Part shown: piece by piece, positions 1 to 10,612 of the stretch
Position numbering within the stretch: position 1 is the stretch's first letter
Layout: each line of letters starts with the position of its first letter
Origin: Euphorbia lathyris
Lineage: Eukaryota; Streptophyta; Magnoliopsida; Malpighiales; Euphorbiaceae
Assembly (NCBI RefSeq): GCF_963576675.1
Contig: NC_088913.1
Coordinates: 24,383,001 to 24,447,000, forward strand
DNA length: 64,000 nt
Direction: 5' to 3'
Notes under the pieces: generated by a model
What the model was told of the DNA's origin: nothing
Database searches by the model: none
What the model saw: the letters and a program-made list of their open reading frames with translations, nothing else
Made by a program: the position numbers and the translations under genes

Positions 1-86
1 TTTTATCTCTTCACACTTACCGAATTCTTTGGCACAAATACTTTCTCTCCAAAAAAAAAAACTCTCAAATCTTTCAAACCCCAACT

Positions 87-2943
87 ATGACTAAGATTTC
101 CTTGAACATTTCCGGTGCCGGTCACTCTAAGACCAGTTCCGATGAACCTTCTAGGCATTCTACTCCGCCTGAAACGACTAAGGCCACTACACCGAGCAAA
201 GGAAAAGCTGGCCAAGCCACCTCCTCTAAAGGAAAGCCGACCAAAGTCAGAACCTATACTAAGGTCTTCGAAGACGTTAGAGAGTGCAAAATAGACTTCT
301 CAAGATGGTTCTCTGAGGCTTTCATAACAACCTTGCAACTATTCTGTGAATGGATATCGAAGAATGGCTGGACTGAGCTGTTCTCAATCAGAGATCCAAC
401 TTACCCTGACTTAGTAAGGGAATTCTACCATAATCTGCGGGTTGCTGACGATAACCAGGACCACCTAGTAACTGTGGTAAGAGAGAAAACAATTTTTATT
501 AACCCTACCTACCTTGCCAACTTGCTGAAACTGAAGAATGAGGGAACAAAACTGAGGAGAACTGGTGATCATGAAGAAACTGGGTACTCTGCAACCTTTT
601 GCAAGCCCGCTGGCCATTCTGGAGAAATCTCCAGTTCCTCAATGGGCCAGCACCAAAAGATGGCACACTACCTGCTGACCAATTACATCTACCCTAAGAT
701 TAATTGCACCAGCTCAGCAACAAACTTCGAGCAGTGCTTCATATGGCATATGCTGACCTACAAGACCATCAATATGCCAGTTTTCTTAATTGCCGGCTTC
801 CAAAGGAGCACTGGAACTTTAAGGCTGGGCTCACTCATAACCAGAATCCTCATAGACCATCAGATTGACCTATTCGAGGAAACTGAGGCCCAAGGCTCTG
901 AGATAACAGTTACTGCGCTGCGTGGCTTGAAGTTTAACCAACCAATTAAGAAAGCCAAAGGTGCTGATGAGGCTGATGAGGAGACTGTCCCAAAGAAGGG
1001 CAAAAGAACAAAGGCTCCAACTGCCCGCAAAAGAAAAGCTGTTGGGACTCCTTCAAAGAATGCTGAGTCTCAGGCCAAGAAGCTGAAGTCAGCTGCTCAA
1101 AAAGGTCAGGAAAGACCTAAGTCAGCTGAGAAGAGAAGCAGGCAAGATGAGCCTGATACAGAAGAAAGAATGGATGCTGATGAGCAACCTCTGAAGAAGA
1201 AAAAGTCTTCAGAGCTGACCCCTATTGATGCTGTCCCCACTGACTTCATTATTCCTGGTGATTCTCACTTCACACAATGTCAGGGAACTGAAGCCGAGCA
1301 TCAAGAAGACGATGTACAACTGGATGATCAGTTCATCACTCAAGTGGAAGAAGAATTAGATAACGAAGATCAGGATGATGAGGAAGCAGAAGAAGGAGAA
1401 GACAGTGGTCATGATGACACTGAGGAGACAGCCAGTGAAAAGGAAGCTGCTGACCCAACTAACACTGAGTTGGCTGTAGAAGAAGCACAAGCACAAACTG
1501 ACCAGCTCAATGCTGATCAAGAAGAAACTTCTCCTTCTCACTCAGTAGAGTCTATCCAAGCTAACCCTACTCCTCCTCGCAGAAGAAGATTAGTAAAGGC
1601 AAGTCAGACAACTGTCATTGACCTTCCTGTTCAAAAGCCGACCAAAGATCCTTCTTCGCTTAAGCTAAAGTTTTTCAGTAAACAAACCCCTTCTTCTCAA
1701 CTAGCTTCTCTTGAAAAGCAAGCCTCTGTTTCTTCACTAAAGGAACAAGCTGACTTGAATGCTTCTTCCAACTCTACAAGCCAAACCGAGCAAGTTCTCG
1801 TCAATGCTGCTGCTCCAAGCACTGTACTGACTCAGGACATTCCTGCCCCTGTCAGAACTGAAACCATTCGGATTACTTCTTCACCAACAATCATTCCTGC
1901 CGATCAATCATCTCTCCAAGAGAAACAAGTGCAGATTGAAAACCCCCTTCCAGTCACTGACCATGTCGTCCCTGAGAAAAATCCCACTCCTCCATCAACT
2001 GGTCACACTGAGGAAACTAGGCAACCTGATGAAGGATCACTCAGCTATCTGCATGCCACCGAGTCTGGTAGACAACTCATCAACTCGGTGCAGTCATTAA
2101 TTAAGGATCTTAATCAAAATGTTGAACCTACTGCTGGGTTTACCAACAACGAGTCAACTCAGCTGTCCCAAGTCACTCATCTTCTAAATAAAGTTAAAGG
2201 ACTGAAGGATCTGCTAAGTGATATGATCTCAATTCAATCACATCAGCCCAAGCAGGACTCAATAACGAAGCTGGCTGAGCTCCAACTGACAACGGTTCAA
2301 CATCTTAAACACTCTTCAAGGACAATTCCAGACCTTGTCAGCTGCGAACACTCAATATGCAACTTCTGATGAAGTCAAGATGCTCTTTGCCCAGCTTCAC
2401 ACTGAGCAAACCAAGACCAACCATTAGCTGGCTTCCTACTCTCAATGCTCGGTGGAGCAAATTAGCGAAGCAGTTCGTCTGTTGAACTTGAATAAGCAAG
2501 AGATGGACACTGACCAAATGAAGCAAAATGAGATACTGGTCACTACCCAAAAGACCTTCACCCATGTGCGTCATAACAATATCCAGCGTCAATACTATGA
2601 CTCAGCCCTGCTAAAGACATTTCATCAAGTTTTTGCTGCACTGTCAGATACCATTACTTGGGTGGGTAAGTCTCAAGCCTACATACTGAGCCTGCTCAGC
2701 GCCGCTGAACTAGGTATACCTAAAGAAGTCTTGGATGAAGGCGTTATTATCTTCGACGGCATCAATGAAAGTGCTGACAAGCTTAAGGAGCTGTCCGCCA
2801 TACTGACCACCGCGGTCTTAACCGACTCCTTTAGAATTCCTCCTCCTCCCGATGCTGACAAAACGAGGGAGAAAGAACAAGAAGCTAGAACTCAGCAGGA
2901 GGCTGCTAGAAGTAGTCAGTCTAAGCAAAAGAAGAAGAAATAG
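87..2943 (+). pseudogene. Envelope-like extra ORF of SIRE-type element, frameshifted
   Basis: The first open stretch runs 87-2369 (760 codons); a second, in another frame, runs to a stop at 2941-2943. Residues about 60-160 of the first part (KIDFSRWFSEAF, YPDLVREFYHNL) resemble the 'putative plant transposon protein' domain found in retrotransposon extra ORFs. Residues about 285-370 are Lys-rich and basic, about 400-470 strongly acidic, and the C-terminal part is Gln/Leu-rich and probably coiled coil. The reading moves from frame 3 to frame 1 near 2300-2320, and the continuing frame carries TAG at 2425-2427. It is therefore one ancestral protein of roughly 950 residues, broken twice. I see no signal peptide or membrane segment, so 'envelope' describes its position only. 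The function is unknown. Confidence 0.7.
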
Positions 2944-3488
2944 AAATAGGCTAACACAGTCTTGTTCTTTACTTTGTAGTTTCTATGTTTCATTTTTATC
3001 TATCTTTTTGCTATATATGCTGACTACTTTATTTCAATACAATACTTGCATCTTTTATCCAAACTTGAGTTATTTTATATGATGATGTGTATTATATTAC
3101 TATGTATCTTCAAATACATCAACTGTGTTTACTGCTTATAATACTTGTTGATTGTACCCTATGCTGATAAAATGTTTGACATTGTCTTGTATGTTTATAA
3201 AACACTGTCTCATAAGACCCATTGAACAATAAAATACTCAGCGCTCTCTGAATATTAAATATTCCGCTTAACACTGTGTAAAATAAAATATATTCCTTGA
3301 GCTGACCTATATCTGTAAACTGACCTTAGACTTACTCAATTAAACCTTAAAATGTTTAGAGTAAAACTAAGTCAGTAGCTCAACCCTGACGGGGGAGTCT
3401 GCTAAGTAATATTAGGTCAACTATCATGGGGGAGCTCAACACTGAGTTCTTCGCTGAATAGTTTTGCCAACATCAAAATGGGGGAGTT
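2944..3488 (+). other. SIRE 3' untranslated stretch with repeated GGGGGAG
   Basis: This AT-rich non-coding stretch lies between the envelope-like frame and the LTR. GGGGGAG occurs three times, at 3391-3397, 3428-3434 and 3480-3486. Only the last abuts the LTR. I see no coding signal. Confidence 0.7.
3475..3486 (+). other. Polypurine tract of SIRE-type element
   Basis: AAAATGGGGGAG ends two bases before the LTR start TGTTGA. It is the expected primer site for plus-strand DNA synthesis. Confidence 0.7.
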
Positions 3489-4093
3489 TGTTGAAACACC
3501 TTTCCACATGATTTTGATTTGACAAAATTATTTAAGTAAAATTAAATATATTCTAAACACACTAAGTTTAAATGCTTTGATTTATTACACTAATGTGTTT
3601 GTTCAATGTTGAGTTAAAATTGTTTAAAAGACATAAAGACTAAAAGGCTTAAAGCCCAAAACGGAAGTCAAAGCCCAAGTCAAACAGATCAAGATAACTC
3701 GGCCCGCGTGTGCAAAACGCTGTCGTTGTGTACAAAACGCAGCTCAGCAAGAGAAGGATCGAGAAGACCTTCGTTGAACAACTTCGGAACGAAGCTGCTG
3801 AGTTATATCGACAAAGAGTACAAGACAGCAGCTGAGCAAGAACAACTTCCAGACAAAGTGTTTCCACTTTGGGTAAAGTTCAGAAGACACAGAACGCTGT
3901 CTAGTTGACCTTACCATAAATGGAGAGACATTCTGCCGAACTGACTAAAAGCTGCTCAGCACTGACCGAGGACAGAAGATACTCAAATCTGATTGGCCAA
4001 GAGCTCTGAGCAAGACTGAGTGACAACGACAGGAAGCCGTTTCCCTCCAACGGTTATTTCGAAATTCGAAATGACTGATGCCTCAGACCTCTC

Positions 4094-4101
4094 TATAAAT
4101 A
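4094..4101 (+). promoter_or_regulatory. TATA box of SIRE 3' LTR
   Basis: TATAAATA sits inside the inverted repeat CTCTA-TAAA-TAGAG (4091-4104). It is the likely U3 core promoter; the transcript start would be about 30 bp downstream. Confidence 0.65.
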
Positions 4102-4319
4102 GAGCCTTTCAGTTGCTTCATTCAACACAGATCTTGATCAAGACATTACGCTGACCAAAATTCTACTCAAAGTTCTGTGAGAAAAACCAAATCAAATACT
4201 TACACCAAATTCTATATCTTTTGTGTAAAAGTCTAGAGTGATTATTCAATCATCTAAGGTGTCTTAGCAATTGTTGTTTAGGACAAATCTTTATCATTTC
4301 TAGAGATTAGAAAGGAGAG

Positions 4320-4346
4320 GCTGAGTACTCGGTTATAGTACTCAGC
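4320..4346 (+). other. Hairpin in R/U5 of SIRE LTR
   Basis: Arms GCTGAGTACT and AGTACTCAGC (10 bp, perfect) enclose a 7-base loop about 225 bp after the TATA box. It would therefore be in the RNA leader. Its role is unknown. Confidence 0.5.
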
Positions 4347-4894
4347 GAGAGATTAGGAGTGAGTAGAGGTATAGAGGAAGGTACTCTTGTTATACTCAGC
4401 TTCTAAGTTGTAAAAGGTTTGATGCTCTACCGTTAAAGAGCTCAGTAGAGAATTCGAAAGCTCGGAACGTGTTCCGGGGACAGGACGTAGGCTTAGAGGC
4501 CGAACCTGGATAAATCTGCTGAGTAACATCTTTCTAACCTTAAACTCCTTAATATATATATTGCTTGCTTAAACAAAACTGACCAAGTAAAGAGGTCAAG
4601 CTGAGTTGTGTGTATTGAGTATCTGCGTTCAGGAATAGACTCAAGTGTTATCTCCTAACTCAAAGAAAGAAGCTGACTTAGTCACCAGTTGACTAAGCTA
4701 GCATCTTAATTTACTCAGCGCGCTGTGTAATCCTTTTCAAAGAAAAAGAAGTTAGCCTTAACGTACTAAAATTTTAAATAGTTCCTATCCCCCCCCCCTT
4801 GGAACTAACTTGTTACGTTATAAGGGACCAACACTTGTTTCTTACATCATCCTTTGTTTTGACAGGCGTATACGCACATGCGTGCCATGGAGGC

Positions 4895-5010
4895 CACTAC
4901 AAAAAAACCACTTTTAATAATGGGAAAATTGGTTATTAAAAGTCCAAATACCCTTAGTAAAAGCTTTTAATAAGTGGAAAAACCCCTTATGGACCCCTTG
5001 TTAAACGTTG
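4895..5010 (+). mobile_element. CACTA-type transposon end (fragment)
   Basis: CACTACAAAAAAACC at 4895 matches the usual plant CACTA terminal sequence. It is followed by a subterminal inverted repeat, ACTTTTAATAA (4910-4920) with TTATTAAAAGT (4933-4943), and a further copy of CTTTTAATAA. The opposite end (GTAGTG) is not found nearby, so this is one end only, and the right border is approximate. It interrupts the 5' side of the antisense ORF of the Tat element. Confidence 0.5.
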
Positions 5011-5011
5011 C

Positions 5012-5581
5012 CTTGCTAATAAGGCGACCATAAAGAGGCTGGAGAAAGAGGTTGTCATTTCCAATACAAATGCCGCCTCTGCCATTTCCCTTAACGAGAG
5101 CAAAGACGCAAAGATCCATAGTCTAAAGGAGAAGTTGGGGGAGATGGAGGAGGATGCTAAGAATCATAAGGCTGCCTTGCTGAACGCGGAGATCCTGGCG
5201 GGAGAACGAGCTTATTATTACGGCGAATGGATCATGGCGTATGTTAAGCTTTTCTATCTCGAGATCAATTTCGTGGATCCGGAGTATGTGGTCCCCGAGG
5301 TTGAGGACTGCCTTAAGTATCGCAAGATCCCGAACGTCAAGGATTTCATCCGCGATCAAATTCAAAAGGTGATGAGTGGATCCGCCGAGGAGAGTAAACC
5401 CGTTGTTGATCTTGAATCAGAGGACCTCGGCGAAGCATCCCAAGGGGCGGGTGACAAGAGCAATGAGTTGATAGATTGTACGGTTCCTCAGGAAGGAACC
5501 ATTATTATAGAGAAGGAGGTTCCTCTAAAAGGCGCATCTGTTGAGAAAGATGCTAAGGAGGATGCTTTTGTAAATTCTTAG
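5012..5581 (+). pseudogene. Extra ORF antisense to Tat pol, 3' part
   Basis: The frame is open from about 4958 to the stop TAG at 5579-5581. The first codons likely to be real start at 5012; no convincing start ATG is present, and the upstream part is replaced by the CACTA end. It encodes a charged helical segment (KRLEKEVV, KEKLGEMEEDAK, likely coiled coil), then GERAYYYGEWIMAYVKLFY, then an acidic Glu/Asp-rich tail. This resembles the C-terminal half of the 'gypsy-type transposon' proteins found as additional ORFs in Tat relatives. It lies between integrase (minus strand, ends 6254) and the expected 3' LTR, on the opposite strand to pol, the known place of the antisense ORF in Retand-like elements. 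The function is unknown. Confidence 0.55.
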
Positions 5582-6253
5582 TTTGTAAATGTAACTTAAG
5601 TACAATATATTTTAATCCTTTTTGCAACCATTATCTTTACTTTACTCGTTATATCTTTCAGCAAGTAAATTTGTAGGTTTTAGGATTTATTTTGTTGGTT
5701 CAAGGTAGGTGGCCAGCCATACCCCGGAGTGTGAGCCTTTTTGAAGGCTTGAAGCTTTTATTAGAGGAAGTTAAGCTGCCTTAGGCGATCGATCTGCTTC
5801 CTATCTTTGAGGTGAACCGATCCGCCACTAGGACTTCGAACTCTTCTTTGGAAAGAGTGTGTGAGAGTGTAAAGATCTCACGTCTGAGAAATGTTTTAAC
5901 TCTATCTCTGACGGTGATCAATTGTTTCCTATCTTTGAGGTGAATTGATCCGCCGCTGAGATTGTTCTCCTATCTTTTAGGAGAAAGTAGTTATGCCATG
6001 ATAGCATTATTCTACTTGTGGGAATGCGTTTGTTGCCTCCCCCTTTTTTGAATCTGGAATATTTATATTACTGCAAGAAAAGTACTCAAAGAAATAATTT
6101 GCAAGATGAACATTGCTCTTTATTAAATGGCGATGTGCCTTATTACAACGAATTGGTCTTATGTGTGAGCCTCGTTAAAACCTTTAATAAGAAAAACCAC
6201 ATGGGATAAAACCTTACTAAAGGAAAAAGAGTACTCAAAACCTTGATTACATT
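5582..6253. other. Tat spacer between antisense ORF and integrase
   Basis: This 0.67-kb stretch shows no gene. The word TTCCTATCTTTGAGGTGAA recurs at about 5799 and 5928, each followed by a TGATCCGCC-like word, so a short imperfect repeat is present. No LTR is seen. Confidence 0.5.
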
Positions 6254-7456
6254 TTACTTTCTAGCGAAGTATTTGTGGAGGTTCTGAATATTCCACGTCC
6301 GTGGCAGAGTGTTCCCCTCCATATCTTGAATTTTGAAAGTGGCAGGTCCAATTTTGGTGACTATTTTGTATGGCCCTGTCCAGGTGATTCCCAATTTTCC
6401 TTTGCCTTCTAAGGATTGAATTTTGTCTGCCTTTAGGAGCACTAGGTCCCCTGGGTTCAGATCCACGAGCTTGGCGTGTTTGTCGTGATAGGCTGCAATC
6501 CTCTATTTGTAGGCGGCCATTCGTACATACTCCTTTTTCCCTTTTTGCTTCCAGTTGGTTAAGATTTTCCCTCAACCTCTGGTCATTCCCGTCTTCATAG
6601 TAAAATAAGACTCTGTCACTAGGGACCTGGATCTCGATAGGGATCACAGCTTCTACTCCGTAAGTGGGTGCGAACGGTGATTCGCCTGTCGCAGTTCGAG
6701 GAGTAGTTCTGTATTCCCAAAGGACATTCATTAGGTGATCCACTCACTTCTTGTCATGCTCCCCAACCTCTTTTTTATGCCTTTAACGATCGTCTGATTG
6801 GTAACTTCGATCATCCCATTGGATTGGGGGTAATAAATAGAGGCGAATCTGTTTTGAATACCTTGGTTTTCACAGAATGCTCTAAACTCCCCACTATTGA
6901 ACTGTGTTCCATTGTCAATGATAATCGTGTGGGGGACTCCGAATCTTCCGATGATATTGTCCCTGACAAACTCAACCATCCATTCTGCATTTATGGAAGG
7001 GACGGCTTCAGCCTTTACCCACTTCGTAAAGTGATCCACGACTACCACAACATACTTCCTTTGTCTCTTGGTAGGAGGGAAAGGACCAACAATGTTGATC
7101 CCCCAGGTGGCAAAGGGTCTTCCCCCGATAATGGGCTTTTACAGGTGCTTAGCCGTGTGAGATTCATTTGCATGGACCTGACAATTATGAAAGGACTCCA
7201 CTAGCTTTTGAGCATCAAGTTCCGCTGTGGGCCAATAAAATCCTGCCAATCTGGACTTTTTCAAGATGGAGGCGGATGCTTCGTAAGCACCGCAAGTACC
7301 TTCATGCAATTCCTTGAGGATCTGTTGTCCCTCTTCTGTCGTTATGCACTTCAACCAGGGGTGACCAAAAGATTTCATGTACAACTGGTCATTCATTATG
7401 GAAAAGTATGCGACCTTTCTCACCGTCTGTTTAGCCTCTTCTTTATCTTGAGACAA
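6254..7456 (-). pseudogene. Tat integrase, frameshifted
   Basis: Reading on the minus strand, 7456-7139 gives the zinc-binding N-terminal region, 7048-6731 the catalytic core and 6743-6254 the C-terminal region. The core keeps its acidic residues (VVVDHFTKW, IIDNGTQF, NGMIEVTN). The zinc site is decayed: the second His of the HEG-CGAH block is Tyr and the KCxxCQ block reads SFHNCQ. The C-terminal part keeps NPGDLVLL and TGPYKIV, typical of gypsy integrases. At least three frame changes (near 7140-7050, 6740 and 6470) make it non-functional. It lies directly after RNase H in the usual Ty3/gypsy order. Confidence 0.85.
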
Positions 7457-7477
7457 AGACCCAGTGGAGAGATACTG

Positions 7478-8521
7478 CTAGATCGGTGATCTCCAATCTC
7501 TTATGGCAGATGAAAGAAGAGCTACCACTTCTGGGGTGAATGCCGGCCTATCTCTTACCTCGAATGGGCATTGAAGGTCCGCCCACTGATCCTTGCTCGA
7601 AGCCAGTTTAGCCAAGTGATCAGCTTCTGTGTTTGATCCTCGCAACACGTGAATTAGCTCCCACTTGGTTTCTTCAGTCTCCAGATGGTTTAATAGCTTT
7701 TTGGCCTCCTCTACGTACTTGACCAGAGTTTCATCTTTTACATCAAAGTTTTTTATCACCTGATTGACCATCAGCTTAGAATCTCTATTGATCACAACTT
7801 GTTCTGGGGTGATCTCTTTCAGCAGGCGTAATCCCAATATCAAGGCTTCATATTCTGATGCGTTGTTTGTTGCAGGAAATTCTAACTTCGCAGCATAATG
7901 CAACTTGATGTAGTGAGGTCCCTTGATCACAACGCCGCTTCCTGCACCCTCTGCCGAAGAGGCACCATCTATGTACATTGTCCATTCTTCCATTTTCGGC
8001 TTGGGAAGGTTTATGCCTTCTTCAGTGAATTCATTCACAAATTCTGCCAAGACTTGGCTCTTCAAGGCGGATCTTCCCTCATAACGAATATCAAACTCAC
8101 CCAGGCGAATTGCCCACTCCATTAGCCTCCCTGAAGTTTCCGGCTTTTGTAATACCTTCCTCATAGGTATGTTGGTACGAACGATCACCGTGTGGGCCTG
8201 AAAATAAGGTCTCAGGCGGATTGAAGTGGTAACTACTACCAAGGCCATCTTGTCCAATCTCGAATACCGGGTTTCAGCATCTTTTAAGACTTTGCTTACG
8301 TAATAGATCGGATATTGTTGGCCATCTTCTTCTCTTATCATGACAGTGCAAACCGCTTTATCACTAATAGAAACATACATGTACAGGTTCTCACCTTCCA
8401 AAGGTCTGCTCATTAGAGGCGGTTCTGATAGGAAGCGCTTGATCCCCTCGAAGGCCTGTTTGCAATCTTCATTCCACTCGAAGCCTTTTTGTTTTTTGAT
8501 CACTTCATAAAAAATTGGCAT
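7478..8521 (-). pseudogene. Tat RNase H plus archaeal-type second RNase H
   Basis: The frame has 347 codons on the minus strand. The N-terminal part is a worn gypsy RNase H (YVSISDKAVCTVMI, then YPIYYVSKVL). After a linker, about residues 180-310 form a second RNase H with MYIDGASS, NNASEYEAL and RGSNTEADHLAKLAS, the pattern of the archaeal-type enzyme acquired by Tat elements. The third acidic site reads NRDSKLMVNQV, so its Asp is kept. The segment is out of frame with the reverse transcriptase upstream (they overlap at 8500-8521), which marks a frameshift. This domain is the main evidence for the lineage. Confidence 0.85.
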
Positions 8522-9307
8522 CTACGAGCAGAGTAGGAGATGAATCGACCAAGCGCTATGATCCGCCCGTTGAGGCATTGCACTTCTATGACATTTTGTG
8601 GTGCCTTCATATCTAGCACCACCTTGATTTTATCTGGGTTAGGACCTACTCCCTTCTGGCTGATCATGTATCCCAAGAATTTTCCATAAGTTGCCCTGAA
8701 CGTACACTTCTCCAGATTTAGCTTGATGTTATGGTGACGAAGGAATCCTAAGACTTCCCTTATATCCTCTGCATGTTTCTCTATGGTGGTGCTTTTAATG
8801 ATCATGTCATCCACATAGACTGAGAAGTTGTCACCTTTTCTTCCTTCGAATATTTTATTCATCATCCGCTGGTAAGTAGCTCCGGCGTTCTTGAGCCCGA
8901 AGGGCATGACCTTAAAGCAATAGGTCACTTGGTGTGTAACGAAGGAGGTCTTGATCCTGTCCGACGGTTCCATCAGGATCTGGTGATAGCTAGATTTCAC
9001 ATCTGTGAAGGAATACATTGCGTGCCCAGAGGTTCCATCAACTAGGATATCAATACAAGACAGAGGGTAGTTGTCTTTGGGACAAGCCTTGTTAAGATCC
9101 GTGAAGTCGATACACATGCAGTATGATCCGCCTGCCTTCTTGACTCGAACCACATTTGCCAGCCACTGCGCATAAATAACTTCTTCAATGGCGTCCACCT
9201 TCCTCAGTTTACAGACCTCTTCCTCAATTACTTTCTGTCTCTCTAGACCATGATTCCTTCGCTTTTGTGCTACAGGGACCGCATCTTTGGCGATATTGAG
9301 TTTATGG
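8500..9307 (-). pseudogene. Tat reverse transcriptase, main part
   Basis: Minus-strand motifs in order: CIDFTDLNKACPKDNYPL, then YSFTDVKSSYHQI with the first catalytic Asp, MPFGLKNAGATYQRMMN, YVDDMIIKS with the two catalytic Asp, and the thumb region to FISYSARR. Codons above 9307 are the target duplication and then Athila LTR, so the N-terminal part continues at 50948 and beyond. A frameshift at the 3' end leads into the RNase H frame. Confidence 0.9.
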
Positions 9308-9312
9308 GTGAT

Positions 9313-10574
9313 TGTTGTCCTGAAATGAGACTCTAGCAAGTGTACTAGATACAAGTAATAAAGTGATAAGTCAAGTATCATCTCCACAGGGATTGAGATC
9401 CAAAATAATATAAGAAAATCGTTGCTGAACAGTGTGTGTGTAAAGGTATCTTCTTAGTAAAGTTGATTGTTGAGGTTGGTCAGTTAAGACAAAAGATTGC
9501 TAATTCTATTAAAGATATGACAAATAGATGACAGTTAAAAGATAGAACATGCTAAGCACGGCCGAACAGGTAGTGCAAGCTCCTAAAACAATCCAATGAA
9601 TTAGTGACAATACCAATGAAGTCAAAGTACCAGCTTTAATGCCCACTTAAGTCAACTCTCGTGTGTTCTTAAGTTTCTAAGATTTACTAGAACCAATAGC
9701 GTCCTAAAGGAACATTCTTTCTTGCATTAAGATCAAAGCTGCATTTCTGTTAAGAAAACCTTTGACACAACCATCTAACATGTCTGCTTCGAGGTTGCGA
9801 GATTGATAGAGATATCAGTGAAGATGCAAACAGTGTCCTAACATTCATCTATCACATGCATAAATGCCTAAGCATAAAAATATAAACCCTCATCAACACG
9901 TCATTGGTAAAACACTATATATTCATTGCAAAGTTATAAGACTTACATTACCGGCCCGGACTGGCCATGCCCATTCAAAATAGACTACTCACTCATATTA
10001 AGCAGTGAGCAATCAGAAATTCTTTCAACATTCAGAAACTCCATGGGTGGAGCTCTCTTCTTTTGCCTAAACAGTGACTTTCTGTTCTAAAATATGCTAT
10101 CCCCCAATCTTCCCTTTGCTACATCTATTTAAAGGAAAGACCGGGGCCAAAATCGGTACCCGAAAGTACCTTTACAAAATATTACAGAAATAAGTCAATT
10201 GTCCAAAAATCTAAACAAACTAGAAATGATAATTGATCCTTTTGACCCTTGAACACTCAAGGGTCGAAACTTCTTGTCATCTTGCTACTTAGGTAACGCT
10301 CTGATACACCTTTCCACCTGCTGCCACTGCCACGCCCACTTTTGACCTGTCGCTGTCCGTCATCAGATTATCCGGCGTTTGACCGCTGGATCAGAGAAAG
10401 GCTCCAACTCCTCTTTGGCAGTTGTGAAACAAGCTGTTTCCAGATTGTTTGGCTTTATCTTTACTTATCTGTAAAAAAACATTAATCAGCCCTTCATTCT
10501 CGCAATATAACAGAAAAACACCCCTATTCTTTTATAAATACCATGTTAAAACTTAGTCAATTTCATGCCTAACA
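9313..10574 (-). repeat. Athila 3' LTR
   Basis: The LTR is 1262 bp, reads TGTTGTCC at its left edge and ends CCTAACA at 10574, followed by the polypurine tract. The matching 5' LTR is split by element B. On the minus strand a TATA-like TTTAAATAG lies near 10122-10132. Confidence 0.9.
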
Positions 10575-10612
10575 AATACCCCCAAATTGAATCTTTGCTT
10601 GTCCTCAAGCAA
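10575..10612 (-). other. Athila terminal polypurine tract with adjoining hairpin
   Basis: On the minus strand, TTGCTTG-AGGA-CAAGCAA (7-bp perfect stem, 10595-10612) is followed by AGATTCAATTTGGGGGTATT and then the LTR start TGTTAGG. The G-rich stretch is the expected plus-strand primer. The hairpin is one of four like it in the window. Confidence 0.75.

Larger units (their letters stand above)
1..4833 (+). mobile_element. SIRE/Maximus-type Ty1/copia retrotransposon, 3' part
   Basis: Only the 3' end of the element lies in the window: an envelope-like reading frame, a purine-rich stretch with repeated GGGGGAG, and the 3' LTR. An extra frame after pol, a GGGGGAG-rich polypurine region and an LTR opening TGTTGA and closing CCAACA are known traits of the SIRE lineage. 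Gag and pol would lie left of position 1. The five bases after the LTR (CTTGT, 4834-4838) should be one copy of the target duplication; the other copy is outside the window. What follows is Tat-element sequence, so this is probably an insertion in the Tat element. Lineage assignment is from architecture, not from pol. Confidence 0.75.
3489..4833 (+). repeat. 3' LTR of SIRE-type element
   Basis: The LTR is 1345 bp, starts TGTTGA and ends CCAACA, giving the short terminal inversion TGTTG/CAACA. A TATAAATA box lies at 4094-4101. A 10-bp perfect hairpin follows at 4320-4346, and a run of ten C at 4789-4798. The 5' partner LTR is outside the window, so age cannot be judged. Confidence 0.8.

Noticed and set aside
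87..2943. Frame as a true viral envelope or a host gene
   Set aside because: No signal peptide or membrane segment, and it sits just upstream of a SIRE-type polypurine tract and LTR.
3708..3908. 66-codon frame in the SIRE LTR
   Set aside because: It lies in U3 with no family features and overlaps an equally open frame on the other strand.
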